Of a stretch of DNA of 64,000 nt, positions 1 through 10,085 are shown piece by piece. The notes beneath the pieces were generated by a model that saw nothing but the letters and a program-made list of their open reading frames with translations, was not told the DNA's origin and did no database searches. This stretch comes from Streptomyces hiroshimensis (GTDB lineage: Bacteria; Actinomycetota; Actinomycetes; Streptomycetales; Streptomycetaceae). Numbering within the stretch: the stretch's first letter is position 1; each line of letters opens with the position of its first letter. The translations under genes and the position numbers were made by a program. Location: NCBI RefSeq assembly GCF_014650335.1, contig NZ_BMUT01000008.1, positions 25,658 to 89,657 of the forward strand. The letters run 5' to 3'.

Positions 1-710
1 TCGAGACCCCCTCGAACCCGCTGCTGGGCATCAGCGACATCGCCGCCCTCGCCGAGGTCGCGCACTCGGCCGGGATCCGCCTGGTCATCGACAACACCTT
101 CGCGAGCCCTTACCTGCAGCAGCCGCTCGCGCTCGGTGCGGACGTCGTCGTGCACTCGACCACCAAGTACATGGGCGGTCACTCCGACGTCGTCGGCGGC
201 GCGCTGGTCACCGCCGACGCGGCCCTCGCCGAGGAGCTCGCCTACCACCAGAACGCGATGGGCGCCGTCGCCGGCCCCTTCGACTCCTGGCTGACGCTGC
301 GCGGCATCAAGACCCTGGCCGTGCGCATGGACCGGCACAGCGCCAACGCCGAGCGCGTGGCCGAGCTGCTCGTCTCCCACCCCAAGGTCACCCAGGTCTA
401 CTACCCGGGCCTGCCCGAGCACCCGCTGCACGAGGTCGCCGCCAAGCAGATGAAGGCCTTCGGCGGCATGGTCTCCTTCCGCGTCGAGGGCGGCCAGGAA
501 GCGGCCGTGGAGATCTGCAACCGCACCGAGGTGTTCACCCTCGGCGAGTCCCTCGGCGGCGTGGAGTCGCTGATCGAGCACCCGGGCCTGATGACGCACG
601 CGTCCACCGCCGGCTCGCAGCTGGAGGTCCCCGCGGACCTGGTGCGCCTGTCGGTGGGCATCGAGTCCGTCGACGACCTGCTCGCCGACCTCACGCAGGC
701 GCTGGGCTAG
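1..710 (+). CDS. Cystathionine gamma-synthase/lyase family protein (3' part)
   Basis: The gene enters from the left edge already open (frame from base 3) and stops at 708-710. It is a PLP-dependent Cys/Met-metabolism enzyme of the trans-sulfuration pathway. The visible C-terminal ~235 residues hold the cofactor region: IDNTFASPYLQQPL, then the Schiff-base lysine in HSTTKYMGGHSD, and the late family block ESLGGVESLIEHP with a C-terminal LSVGIESVDDLLADL. Typical family length is ~380-400, so roughly 150 residues are missing upstream. Synthase and lyase are hard to separate from this part alone; the motifs fit the actinobacterial enzyme annotated as MetB-like synthase. It ends at a strong hairpin and is convergent with the next gene. 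Confidence 0.93.
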   Translation, partial: ETPSNPLLGISDIAALAEVAHSAGIRLVIDNTFASPYLQQPLALGADVVVHSTTKYMGGHSDVVGGALVTADAALAEELAYHQNAMGAVAGPFDSWLTLRGIKTLAVRMDRHSANAERVAELLVSHPKVTQVYYPGLPEHPLHEVAAKQMKAFGGMVSFRVEGGQEAAVEICNRTEVFTLGESLGGVESLIEHPGLMTHASTAGSQLEVPADLVRLSVGIESVDDLLADLTQALG

Positions 711-764
711 TCCCCCCTCAGCACCCGCCTCGGCACCCGCCTCAGCACCCGCAACTGCTGTTCC

Positions 765-802
765 GCGCCGGGCGGGCCGGATCCTTCCGGCCTGCCCGGC
801 GC
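765..802. terminator. Bidirectional hairpin terminator
   Basis: Two 17-base arms (765-781 and 786-802) pair with only one G-U wobble around a 4-base loop (tcct). It sits between two convergent genes. No U-tract follows, which is common for Streptomyces terminators. Confidence 0.75.
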
Positions 803-831
803 AGCTGTGCTGCGGGCCGGCTGCGGGCCGG

Positions 832-1332
832 TCAGGCCGTCGGGGCCACCGGCGGCAGGGCGTTGTGGACCTCGGAGAGCGCCGTGTTGAAGCGCGTGAG
901 CAGGGAGCAGAACGCGTCCCGCTCGTCCTCGCTCCAGCCGTCCGTCACCAGCGCCATCAGCGCGCGCCGCGACGCCCGCACCTCCTCCAGGCGGGCCTTG
1001 CCGCGCGGGGAGAGCTGGAGCACGACGGCACGGCCGTCCTCGGGGTGGGAGGTGCGCTTGACCAGGCCGGTGTCGACCAGCGGCGCCACCTGGCGGGTGA
1101 CGGTCGAGGAGTCGATGCCCATGCCGGCGGCGAGCGCCTTCACCCCCATCGGACCTTCCTGGTCCAGGCGGTTGAGCAGCAGATAAGCGGCGCGGTCCAT
1201 CGAGTTGCGGACCTGGCCCACGCCGCCGAGCCGCGTCTGTTCGGCGCGGCGTGCGAAGACGGCCACCTGGTGCTGGAGCGCGTCGAGGACACCTGGGGCG
1301 AGGTCGGTCGTCATGTCCGAAGGGGTGGGCAT
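832..1332 (-). CDS. MarR-family transcriptional regulator
   Basis: A 166-residue winged-helix regulator. The core shows the MarR pattern: QVRNSMDRAAYLLLNRLDQEG, the recognition helix region MGIDSSTVTRQVAPLVDTGL, and the wing SHPEDGRAVVLQLSPRGK. It would bind DNA as a dimer and respond to a small ligand. The start MPTPSDM at 1332 is chosen; MTTDL at 1314 is an alternative and neither has a clear ribosome-binding site. It is divergent from the threonine dehydratase gene with ~215 bases between the starts, so it may control that gene, but no operator was identified. Confidence 0.85.
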   Translation of the reverse strand: MPTPSDMTTDLAPGVLDALQHQVAVFARRAEQTRLGGVGQVRNSMDRAAYLLLNRLDQEGPMGVKALAAGMGIDSSTVTRQVAPLVDTGLVKRTSHPEDGRAVVLQLSPRGKARLEEVRASRRALMALVTDGWSEDERDAFCSLLTRFNTALSEVHNALPPVAPTA

Positions 1333-1548
1333 GGCCTGGGGCTCACTTCGTGCGTCGGGCAGGGAAGATTGGGGGACAGAGTACGCGGCCCGGAGGGTGC
1401 CTGGGCCGGTGCCGGGCAATCCGCTCCGCCGGTACCGAACAATCCGCTCGGTATGCATCGATATGCGCTGCGATGCGTTCCGGAATCGCCCGGGCGATAT
1501 GCGTCCGTTACGACGGTCGTTACGCAAACGAGCTGCAAGACTGGCCTT

Positions 1549-2841
1549 ATGGCCGCACGTGCAGCGGGCGGAACGGATGGCGCGGACCGGGACGGACCGG
1601 ACGGGGCCGGCCCCCTGGCGGAGCCCCCTCGCGCGGTCGCACCGGTCACCCTGGACGACGTCCTCGGCGCCCGGAAGATCCTCTCGGGGGTCGTCCGCGC
1701 CACGCCCCTGGAGGGCAGCCGCCACCTCTCCGGCCTGATCGGCGCGCCCGTCCACCTCAAGTGCGAGAACCTCCAGCGGACCGGCTCCTTCAAGGTCCGC
1801 GGGGCGTACGCGCGGATCGCGGGGCTGGCGCGCGAGGAGCGCGCGGCGGGGGTCGTGGCCGCCAGCGCGGGCAACCATGCGCAGGGCGTGGCCCTGGCGG
1901 CCACGCTCCTGGGCGTGCGCGCCACGGTGTTCATGCCGGTCAACGCGCCCCTGCCGAAGATCGCCGCGACCCGTTCGTACGGCGCCGGGGTGCGCCTCTA
2001 CGGACAGGTGCTGGACGAGGCGCTGAGCGCCGCCCGGCAGTACGCGCGCCGCACGGGCGCAGCCCTCGTCCACCCCTTCGACCACCCGGACGTCATCGCA
2101 GGTCAGGGCACGGTGGGCCTGGAGATCCTGGAGCAGTGCCCCGAGGTGCGCACGATCGTGGTGGCCATGGGCGGCGGCGGCCTCGCGGCCGGGATCGCGG
2201 TGGCGGTCAAGGCGCTGCGGCCGGACGTGAAGATCGTGGGCGTGCAGGCGGCCGGCGCCGCCGCGTACCCGCCGTCGCTGGCCGCCGGGCGCCCCGTGGC
2301 GGTCGCGGAGCCCGCGACGATGGCCGACGGCATCCGGGTGGCCCGCCCCGGCGCGGTGCCCTTCGCCCTGGTCCGGGAGCTGGTCGACGAGGTCCGGACG
2401 GTCTCCGAGGACGCGCTCGCCGCAGCGCTGCTGCTCTGTCTGGAGCGGGCCAAGATGGTCGTGGAGCCGGCCGGGGCCGCGCCGGTGGCGGCGCTGCTGA
2501 CCGGACCCGACTCGTTCGAGGGACCGCTCGTCGCCGTGTTGTCGGGCGGCAACGTCGACCCGCTGCTGCTGCAGCACGTCCTGCGGCACGGCATGGCGGC
2601 GGCCGGCCGCTATCTGAGCCTGCGCCTGCGGCTGGCCGACCGGCCGGGGGCGCTCGCCGCCCTCCTGGAGGTGCTCTCCGCGGCCGACGCCAACGTCCTG
2701 GACGTCGGGCACATCCGCACCGACCCGCGGCTCGGCCTGACCGAGGCGGAGGTGGAGCTGCACCTGGAGACCAAGGGGCCGGGCCACTGCGAGGAAGTGC
2801 GGGCGGCCCTGCGGGCTGCGGGGTACCGGGTGACGGCCTGA
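1549..2841 (+). CDS. ilvA: Threonine ammonia-lyase (threonine dehydratase), catabolic type with ACT domain
   Basis: PLP enzyme converting threonine to 2-oxobutanoate and ammonia. The catalytic domain begins at VTLDDVLGARKIL; the PLP lysine is in RTGSFKVRGAY, followed by ASAGNHAQGVA and the glycine-rich phosphate loop MGGGGLAAG. A single C-terminal ACT domain (SLRLRLADRPGALAALLEVL) is present, as in the shorter ~400-residue form rather than the two-ACT biosynthetic form. The ATG at 1549 gives 430 residues, with a ~30-residue alanine/glycine-rich lead before the conserved start; a later GTG at VTLDD is possible. Catabolic versus biosynthetic role cannot be settled from sequence. Confidence 0.9.
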   Translation: MAARAAGGTDGADRDGPDGAGPLAEPPRAVAPVTLDDVLGARKILSGVVRATPLEGSRHLSGLIGAPVHLKCENLQRTGSFKVRGAYARIAGLAREERAAGVVAASAGNHAQGVALAATLLGVRATVFMPVNAPLPKIAATRSYGAGVRLYGQVLDEALSAARQYARRTGAALVHPFDHPDVIAGQGTVGLEILEQCPEVRTIVVAMGGGGLAAGIAVAVKALRPDVKIVGVQAAGAAAYPPSLAAGRPVAVAEPATMADGIRVARPGAVPFALVRELVDEVRTVSEDALAAALLLCLERAKMVVEPAGAAPVAALLTGPDSFEGPLVAVLSGGNVDPLLLQHVLRHGMAAAGRYLSLRLRLADRPGALAALLEVLSAADANVLDVGHIRTDPRLGLTEAEVELHLETKGPGHCEEVRAALRAAGYRVTA

Positions 2842-2967
2842 GGTCCCGGTGCCACTTGACCCCTGAGGCCCCGGTGCCACTTGAGCGTGGGGTACGGCGT
2901 TCACAGGGCACGACGGCTGCGCCGAACGTAAAATCGGGCAGTACGTCACCCAGCGGGGAGAACTTCC

Positions 2968-4037
<1,070 letters not shown>

Positions 4038-4041
<4 letters not shown>

Positions 4042-4898
4042 GCGTCATCGGAACCCCAGCCTCCAGGGAGGCGGCCCTGCGGGTGCACGGCGGCATCGGC
4101 CGCTCCGTGCGCGACTCCCTGGTCGTCGCCAAGCGCAATCTGATCCGGATGGCCCGGATCCCCGAAGTGGTCATCTTCGGGCTGATCCAGCCGATCATGT
4201 TCGTGGTGCTGTTCAGCTATGTCTTCGGCGGCTCGATCGCCGTCGGCGGCAACACGGACCCGAGCACGTACCGCCAGTTCCTCATGGCGGGCATCTTCGC
4301 CCAGACCGTCACCTTCGCCACGGCCGGCGCCGGCGCGGGCATCGCCGACGACATGCACAAGGGGCTGATCGACCGCTTCCGGTCCCTGCCCATGGCCCGC
4401 GGGGCCGTCCTCACCGGCCGCACCCTCGCCGACCTCGTCCAGACCGCGCTCACGCTCGTCGTGCTCGCGATCGTCGCCGTGATCGTCGGCTGGCGGGTCT
4501 ACAACGGCATCCCCAAGGCCCTCGCGGGCTTCGCGCTGCTGCTCCTGCTCGGCTACGCCTTCTCCTGGATCGGCGCGCTGATCGGGCTGTCGGTGCGCAC
4601 CCCGGAGGCGGCCACCTCGGGCGGGCTGATCTGGCTCTTCCCGCTCACCTTCATCTCCAACGCCTTCGTGCCCGCCGACAACATGCCCACCGTGCTGCGC
4701 GTCATCGCCGAGTGGAACCCCTTCAGCGCCACGGTGCAGGCGGCGCGCGAGCTCTTCGGCAACCTGCCGGAGGGCTATCCGGTGCCGGGGGCCTGGCCGA
4801 TGCAGCACCCCGTGTGGGCGTCGCTGATCTGGTCGGTGCTGATCATCGCGCTCTTCCGGACGCTGTCGGTACGGAAGTTCCGGTCGGCGACGGCCTGA
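4038..4898 (+). CDS. ABC transporter permease, ABC-2/DrrB type
   Basis: A 286-residue membrane protein, partner of the preceding ATPase. It begins with a cytoplasmic amphipathic stretch (SVRDSLVVAKRNLIRMARIPEVVIFGLIQP), then about six membrane segments typical of ABC-2 permeases, including MFVVLFSYVFGGSI and LIWLFPLTFISNAFVP with the family-typical late loop EWNPFSATVQAARELF. The ATG at 4038 overlaps the ATPase stop codon, which fixes the start. Likely drug, lipid or metabolite export; the substrate cannot be inferred. Confidence 0.93.
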
Positions 4899-4920
4899 GG
4901 GCGTTCACCGCCCGGAAAGC

Positions 4921-4960
4921 ACCGTGCCCCGTACTCCCGGGAGGGAGTACGGGGCACGGT
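4921..4960. terminator. Perfect bidirectional terminator
   Basis: Perfect inverted repeat: 18-base arms at 4921-4938 and 4943-4960 around a 4-base loop. It lies between the convergent ABC permease and greA genes and ends 14 bases before the greA stop. Confidence 0.85.
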
Positions 4961-4974
4961 CACGTCCGTGGGGC

Positions 4975-5472
4975 TCAGCCGCTGTACGGCTTGGCCTCCA
5001 GGATGCGCACCATGGCCTTCTTGCCGTTCGGCAGCTCGTACTGGGCGTCCTCGCCGATCTTCTTGCCGTTGACGCCGGAGCCCAGCGGGGACTGCGGGGA
5101 GTACGTCTCGATGTCCGAGCTGGCGTACTCGCGGGAGGCGAGGAGGAAGTCCAGGGTGTCGTCCGCGTCGCCGTCGAAGGCGATGGTGACGACCATGCCG
5201 GGCGCGACGACGCCGGTGGCCGCCGGGGCCTCGCCGACCTTCGCGCTCTCCAGCAGCTGGGTGAGCTGGCGCACACGGAGCTCCTGCTTGCCCTGCTCCT
5301 CCTTGGCCGCGTGGTACCCGCCGTTCTCTCGCAGGTCACCCTCCTCGCGGGCCGCCGCGATCTTGGCCGCGATCTCGGTGCGAGCGGGACCAGACAGGTA
5401 CTCCAGCTCGGCCTTGAGCTGGTCGTACGCCTCCTGAGTCAGCCAGGTGACGTTGTCGCTGGTCTGGGTCAC
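4975..5472 (-). CDS. greA: Transcription elongation factor GreA
   Basis: Cleavage-stimulating factor that enters the secondary channel of RNA polymerase and rescues backtracked complexes. It has 165 residues, the family size. The N-terminal coiled coil (LTQEAYDQLKAELEYLSGP, then IAAAREEGDLRENGGYHAAKEEQ) carries the acidic tip residues D and E of the EEGDLRENG loop. The C-terminal FKBP-like domain ends with SPLGSGVNGKKIGEDA. The GTG start at 5472 has an aggag site upstream. Monocistronic and convergent with the ABC genes. Confidence 0.95.
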   Translation of the reverse strand: MTQTSDNVTWLTQEAYDQLKAELEYLSGPARTEIAAKIAAAREEGDLRENGGYHAAKEEQGKQELRVRQLTQLLESAKVGEAPAATGVVAPGMVVTIAFDGDADDTLDFLLASREYASSDIETYSPQSPLGSGVNGKKIGEDAQYELPNGKKAMVRILEAKPYSG

Positions 5473-5693
5473 AGGTGCTCCTCGTCGGTACTGGGGAATG
5501 CTTGGGGATACATCGCGATAACAAATGAACGCCCTACTCAGAAGGGTGCACCTTCAAAGCGGGGCGAAACCACGAGCCTAACAATTGGGTCGTGAAAGGG
5601 GGAAGAAGTAAACGGGACGAATCGCGCAAGAATCGCGTCAATGCAGGTCAGCGCGGTAAGGCGGAAGTGGGTGGAGCCCGCGTCGGCCGTGCG

Positions 5694-6104
5694 TCAGCGG
5701 CCGGAGGCGGCCCGGCAGCCCTCGAGCTCGGTGGCGGCGGCGTGCTTGGTGGTGCGCAGGGTGACCCGCTCGGTGAAGTGGTCCTCGCGGCGGTCGAAGG
5801 CCACGTCCTTGCGGCCGACCTCGGAGCCGTCGCTGCCGAGCGAGCGCAGGGTGCACACCCCGGCCTGATCCTTCCCCTTGCGGATCTCCACGACCGCCTG
5901 CACGGTGTCGTCCGAGATCGTCTTCGAGCGGATGAGCTGGCCGCTGACGTCCGTCTTCGTCATGTAGTGAATCCCGGACCAGGCGATCACGCCGAGCAGC
6001 CCGGCGCCGAGCACGGCACCGACGATCTTGAGCTTGCGGTCCGCACGCGCGTCCGCCGAGCGGCCGTAGCGACCGTCGGGCAGCCCTTCGCGCGCCGCAG
6101 CCAT
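5694..6104 (-). CDS. DUF4307 domain membrane protein
   Basis: A 136-residue protein with one membrane segment (KIVGAVLGAGLLGVIAWSGIHYM) after a basic, cytoplasmic N-terminus and an extracytoplasmic domain of ~80 residues (DVSGQLIRSKTISDDTVQAVV, ending ELEGCRAASGR). It matches the actinobacterial DUF4307 family, regularly found divergent from mca as here, which suggests a link to mycothiol biology, but no function is known. Two cysteines (in AGVCTLRSL and ELEGCR) could form a disulfide outside the membrane. Confidence 0.85.
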   Translation of the reverse strand: MAAAREGLPDGRYGRSADARADRKLKIVGAVLGAGLLGVIAWSGIHYMTKTDVSGQLIRSKTISDDTVQAVVEIRKGKDQAGVCTLRSLGSDGSEVGRKDVAFDRREDHFTERVTLRTTKHAAATELEGCRAASGR

Positions 6105-6229
6105 GATCTTTCCTCCGGGTCGGTGCTGGTCGGGAGAAGAGGAATGAAACGACTCCCGCTTCGGTCACTATAGGAGGCGCCCCGACACACCGATAAGACG
6201 GGCCATGACCAGTGACCGAGGACGAAGTC

Positions 6230-7099
6230 TTGACTGAGCAGCTGCGACTGATGGCCGTGCATGCCCACCCCGACGACGAGTCGAGCAAGGGCGCGGCCAC
6301 GATGGCCAAGTACGTGTCCGAGGGGGTGGACGTGCTGGTGGCCACCTGCACGGGCGGCGAGCGCGGCTCCATCCTCAACCCCAAGCTCCAGGGCGACCCG
6401 TACATCGAGGAGCACATCCACGAGGTCCGCGCCAAGGAGATGGCCGAGGCGCGCGACATCCTCGGCGTGAAGCAGGAGTGGCTGGGCTTCGTCGACTCCG
6501 GCCTGCCGGAGGGCGACCCGCTGCCGCCGCTGCCCGAGGGCTGCTTCGCCCTGCAGGACGTGGACGAGGCGGCCGGGCGGCTGGTGAAGCTCATCCGCGA
6601 GTTCCGTCCGCACGTGGTGACCACGTACGACGAGAACGGCGGCTACCCGCACCCCGACCACATCATGACCCACAAGATCACGATGGTGGCCTTCGAAGCG
6701 GCCGGCGACCCCTCGCGCTACCCCGAGGCGGGCGAGCCGTGGCAGCCGCAGAAGCTCTACTACAACCAGGGCTTCAACCGGCAGCGCACGCAGGCGCTGC
6801 ACGACGCCCTGCTGGAGCGCAGCATGGAATCCCCGTACGGGGAGTGGCTGGAGCGCTGGCACACGATGGGGCGCGAGCGCACGCTGACCACGTTCGTGCC
6901 CTGCGGCGACTTCTTCGAGATCCGCGACAAGGCGCTGATCGCGCACGCCACGCAGATCGACCCGGACGGGGGCTGGTTCCGCGTCCCGCTGGACCTGCAG
7001 CGGGAGGTCTGGCCGACGGAGGAGTACGAGCTGGCGAAGTCTCTCGTCGGCACGTCCCTCCCCGAGGACGACCTCTTCGCGGGCATCCGCAACAATTGA
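6230..7099 (+). CDS. mca: Mycothiol S-conjugate amidase
   Basis: Zinc amidase that cleaves mycothiol S-conjugates into a mercapturic acid and glucosaminyl-inositol, a detoxification step specific to actinobacteria. The 289-residue protein shows the LmbE/PIG-L metal motif AVHAHPDDESSKGAA near its start and HPDHIMTHK in the middle, plus the Mca-typical YDENGGYPHPDH and HATQIDP blocks. The TTG at 6230 is chosen because a gagga site lies 8 bases upstream; GTG at 6212 is an alternative. It is followed after 4 bases by a small membrane protein, probably in the same transcript. Confidence 0.94.
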   Translation: MTEQLRLMAVHAHPDDESSKGAATMAKYVSEGVDVLVATCTGGERGSILNPKLQGDPYIEEHIHEVRAKEMAEARDILGVKQEWLGFVDSGLPEGDPLPPLPEGCFALQDVDEAAGRLVKLIREFRPHVVTTYDENGGYPHPDHIMTHKITMVAFEAAGDPSRYPEAGEPWQPQKLYYNQGFNRQRTQALHDALLERSMESPYGEWLERWHTMGRERTLTTFVPCGDFFEIRDKALIAHATQIDPDGGWFRVPLDLQREVWPTEEYELAKSLVGTSLPEDDLFAGIRNN

Positions 7100-7103
7100 C
7101 CCC

Positions 7104-7331
7104 ATGATGAGCTCCCTCGCCGCCACCCAGCTGGTGCCGCTCGCCGAAGAACTCGACAAGAACAAGGTCACCCCCGGTGTCCTCGGCTTCATCGTCTTCG
7201 CCGTCATCGGCGTGGCGGTGTGGTTCCTGATGAAGTCCATGAACAAGCACATGAAGCGAGTGGACTTCGAGGAGGCGCCGGACGCCTCCGGCGCGGTCCG
7301 CGCCGACGAGGCGGCGGCCCCACGGGCTTGA
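7104..7331 (+). CDS. Small single-span membrane protein downstream of mca
   Basis: A 75-residue protein of unknown function. It has one membrane helix (GVLGFIVFAVIGVAVWFLMKS) followed by a basic stretch (MNKHMKRVDF) and a charged C-tail, so the C-terminus probably lies inside. It begins 4 bases after the mca stop, implying co-transcription. Proteins of this layout follow mca in many Streptomyces; a role in mycothiol handling is inference from position only. Confidence 0.8.
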   Translation: MMSSLAATQLVPLAEELDKNKVTPGVLGFIVFAVIGVAVWFLMKSMNKHMKRVDFEEAPDASGAVRADEAAAPRA

Positions 7332-7407
7332 CGCTGCGCGCGGCTTCGACGGCTTCCTTGGCTGACGCCTGGCGGGTGCGGTCCGGCCCGGGCCGGTTCG
7401 GCCGGGG

Positions 7408-7707
7408 CCGGTTCGGCCGGGGTGGGCCCGGCACCGCCGGCGGCCGCCGTTGTACGTCTCGCCGTTGCGGCGGGAGGGATTTTGCCGCCGCAACGGTGAT
7501 GAGCCATGTGCGTGCGCTTCGGCGGTGCCGAGCTGTCGCCGGCGGGCGGGTGGTGTCCGGCCTGGGCCGGTTCGGCCGGGGTGGGCCCGGCACCGCCGGT
7601 AGCCGCCGTTGTACGTCTCGCCGTTGCGGCGGGAGGGAGTCTGCCGCCGCAGCTGGGGGAGATCAGCCATGTGGGCGCGCTCTGGCGGTGGTGCCGAGCT
7701 GACGTCG
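7408..7707. repeat. Two tandem ~140-base copies of an intergenic repeat, 159-base period
   Basis: Copies at about 7408-7544 and 7567-7707 share long near-identical blocks (gttcggccggggtgggccc at 7411 and 7570; the ccgccgttgtacgtctcg block). Copy 1 contains a perfect 12-base-arm hairpin (7462-7473 with 7485-7496, 11-base loop); in copy 2 the outer pairs have decayed. A third, diverged fragment seems to occur at ~20850-20900. The stretch 7332-7839 holds no credible gene; the hairpin may end the mca transcript. Confidence 0.7.
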
Positions 7708-7839
7708 GCCGACGGGGGCGTTCAGCCCGGTCGGTTCGGGGCCGGGCCCAGGCCCGGTGGTCGGCGAGGGCACCGTAGGGCCGGACACGGCCCCACGGCC
7801 ACCCGCCCGGGAGGGCGCACCGTGCGCAAGGATGGGCGC

Positions 7840-9903
7840 ATGCCCAACCGCCTGGCGCACGAGACGTCCCCTTACCTCCTCCAGCACGCCGACAACCCGG
7901 TCGACTGGTGGCCGTGGTCGCCCGAGGCCTTCGACGAGGCGCGGCGCCGGAACGTGCCGGTGCTGCTGAGCGTCGGCTATTCCAGCTGCCACTGGTGTCA
8001 TGTGATGGCGCACGAGTCCTTCGAGGACGACGCCACCGCGGCCCTCCTCAACGAGCACTTCGTCTCCGTCAAGGTCGACCGCGAGGAACGGCCCGACATC
8101 GACGCGGTGTACATGGAGGCCGTCCAGGCCGCCACGGGCCAGGGCGGCTGGCCCATGACGGTCTTCCTCACCCCCGAGGCCGAGCCGTTCTACTTCGGCA
8201 CCTACTTCCCGCCCGCCCCCCGGCACGGCATGCCGGGCTTCCAGCAGGTCCTGGAGGGCGTGCGGGCCGCGTGGCGCGACCGCCGCGAGGAGGTCGGCCA
8301 GGTCGCCGGCCGCATCGTGCGGGAGCTGTCCGAGCGCACCCTCGCCCTGGGCGTCCCGGCGGACAAGGACGCGCCGCCGCAGGCGCCCTCCGCCGAGGAC
8401 CTGCACGCCGCGCTGCTGGCGCTGACCCGCGACTTCGACGCCGTGCGCGGCGGCTTCGGCGGGGCGCCGAAGTTCCCGCCGTCCATGACGCTGGAGTTCC
8501 TGCTGCGCCACCACGCCCGTACGGGCTCCGAGGGCGCCCTGGAGATGGTGCAGGCGACCTGCGAGGCGATGGCCCGGGGCGGCATCTACGACCAGCTGGG
8601 CGGCGGATTCGCCCGCTACTCCGTCGACGCCGAGTGGGTGGTCCCGCACTTCGAGAAGATGCTCTACGACAACGCCCTGCTCTGCCGCGCCTACGCACAC
8701 CTGTGGCGGGCCACGGGCTCCGAGCTCGCCCGCCGCGTCGCCCTGGAGACCGCGGACTTCCTGGTCCGCGAGATGCGCACCGACCAGGGCGGCTTCGCCT
8801 CGGCGCTGGACGCGGACAGCGACGACGGACAGGGGCGGCACGCCGAGGGCGCCTACTACGTGTGGACGCCGCAGCAGCTGCGCGACGTGCTCGGCGAGGA
8901 GGACGCCCTGCTCGCGGCGGCCCACTTCGGCGTCACCGAGGACGGCACCTTCGAGGAGGGCGCCTCCGTCCTCCAGCTGCCCGACTCCGAGCAGCTCCTG
9001 GACGCCGGCAAGCTCGACTCCGTGCGCCGCAGGCTCCTCGCGGCGCGCGAGCAGCGGCCCCGCCCCGGCCGCGACGACAAGGTCGTGGCCGCCTGGAACG
9101 GGCTCGCGATCGCCGCGCTGGCCGAGACCGGCGCCTACTTCGACCGGCCGGACCTCGTCCTGGCCGCCACCGACGCCGCCGACCTGCTGGTCCGTACGCA
9201 CATGGACTGGCACGCCCGGCTCTTCCGCACCTCCCTGGACGGCACGGCCGGTGCCCACGCGGGCGTCCTGGAGGACTACGGCGACGTCGCCGAGGGCTTC
9301 CTCGCGCTCAGCGCCGTCACCGGCGAGGGCGTCTGGGTGGACTTCGCGGGCCTGCTCCTGGACACGGTCCTCACCCGCTTCACCGGCGCGGACGGCACGC
9401 TCTTCGACACCGCCGACGACGCCGAGGCGCTCATCCGCCGCCCGCAGGACCCCATGGACAACGCCACCCCCTCGGGCTGGACCGCCGCCTGCGGAGCGCT
9501 GCTGACCTACGCCGCGTACACCGGCAGCAACACCCACCGCGAGGCCGCCGAGCGGGCGCTCGGCGTCGTCCGGGCGCTGGGCCCGCGCGCGCCGCGCTTC
9601 ATCAGCTGGGGCCTGGCGGTGGCGGAGGCCCTGCTGGACGGGCCCCGCGAGGTCGCCGTCGTGGGGCTGCCCGACGACCCGGCCACGGCCTCCCTCCACC
9701 GCACGGCCCTGCTGTCCACGGCTCCCGGCCTCGCCGTCGCCGTCGGCGCCCCGCCGCCGGCGGGCGAGCCCACCGCCGTGGAGGTGCCGCTGCTGGCGAA
9801 CCGGCCCCTGGCGGACGGACGCGCGGTCGCGTACGTCTGCCGGGGCTTCGTCTGCGACGTGCCGGCGACGGACCCGGGAACGCTGACCCAGCGCTTGAGC
9901 TGA
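7840..9903 (+). CDS. YyaL/DUF255 thioredoxin-domain protein
   Basis: A 687-residue cytoplasmic protein of the YyaL family (spermatogenesis-associated protein 20 homologues). The N-terminal ~160 residues are a thioredoxin-like domain with the hallmark NRLAHETSPYLLQHADNPV start and the active-site-like SSCHWCHVMAHESF. The rest is an alpha/alpha-toroid resembling glycoside hydrolases (GGFGGAPKFP, PHFEKMLYDNALL, DDKVVAAWNGLAIAAL). The molecular function is not established. The start at MPNRLAHE is set by family conservation; an in-frame GTG 18 bases earlier is possible. It stands alone between a repeat region and a convergent TetR gene. Confidence 0.92.
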   Translation: MPNRLAHETSPYLLQHADNPVDWWPWSPEAFDEARRRNVPVLLSVGYSSCHWCHVMAHESFEDDATAALLNEHFVSVKVDREERPDIDAVYMEAVQAATGQGGWPMTVFLTPEAEPFYFGTYFPPAPRHGMPGFQQVLEGVRAAWRDRREEVGQVAGRIVRELSERTLALGVPADKDAPPQAPSAEDLHAALLALTRDFDAVRGGFGGAPKFPPSMTLEFLLRHHARTGSEGALEMVQATCEAMARGGIYDQLGGGFARYSVDAEWVVPHFEKMLYDNALLCRAYAHLWRATGSELARRVALETADFLVREMRTDQGGFASALDADSDDGQGRHAEGAYYVWTPQQLRDVLGEEDALLAAAHFGVTEDGTFEEGASVLQLPDSEQLLDAGKLDSVRRRLLAAREQRPRPGRDDKVVAAWNGLAIAALAETGAYFDRPDLVLAATDAADLLVRTHMDWHARLFRTSLDGTAGAHAGVLEDYGDVAEGFLALSAVTGEGVWVDFAGLLLDTVLTRFTGADGTLFDTADDAEALIRRPQDPMDNATPSGWTAACGALLTYAAYTGSNTHREAAERALGVVRALGPRAPRFISWGLAVAEALLDGPREVAVVGLPDDPATASLHRTALLSTAPGLAVAVGAPPPAGEPTAVEVPLLANRPLADGRAVAYVCRGFVCDVPATDPGTLTQRLS

Positions 9904-10085
9904 GGGATTCCCATGCACCTCTTCGCGACGGCCTCTCCTGGCCGGGGCAAGGGGCTCGCAGGTCCTTGAATCCGCCGCCGCGGTGCGCAACCACGACAGT
10001 GGAGTCCGGCGGTGCCGTGCAGGCCGCAGGCCGTGCGTGGCGCGCGCCCGCATAGCCGAACGGCCCGCATCGCCCGCCGCGAGGC

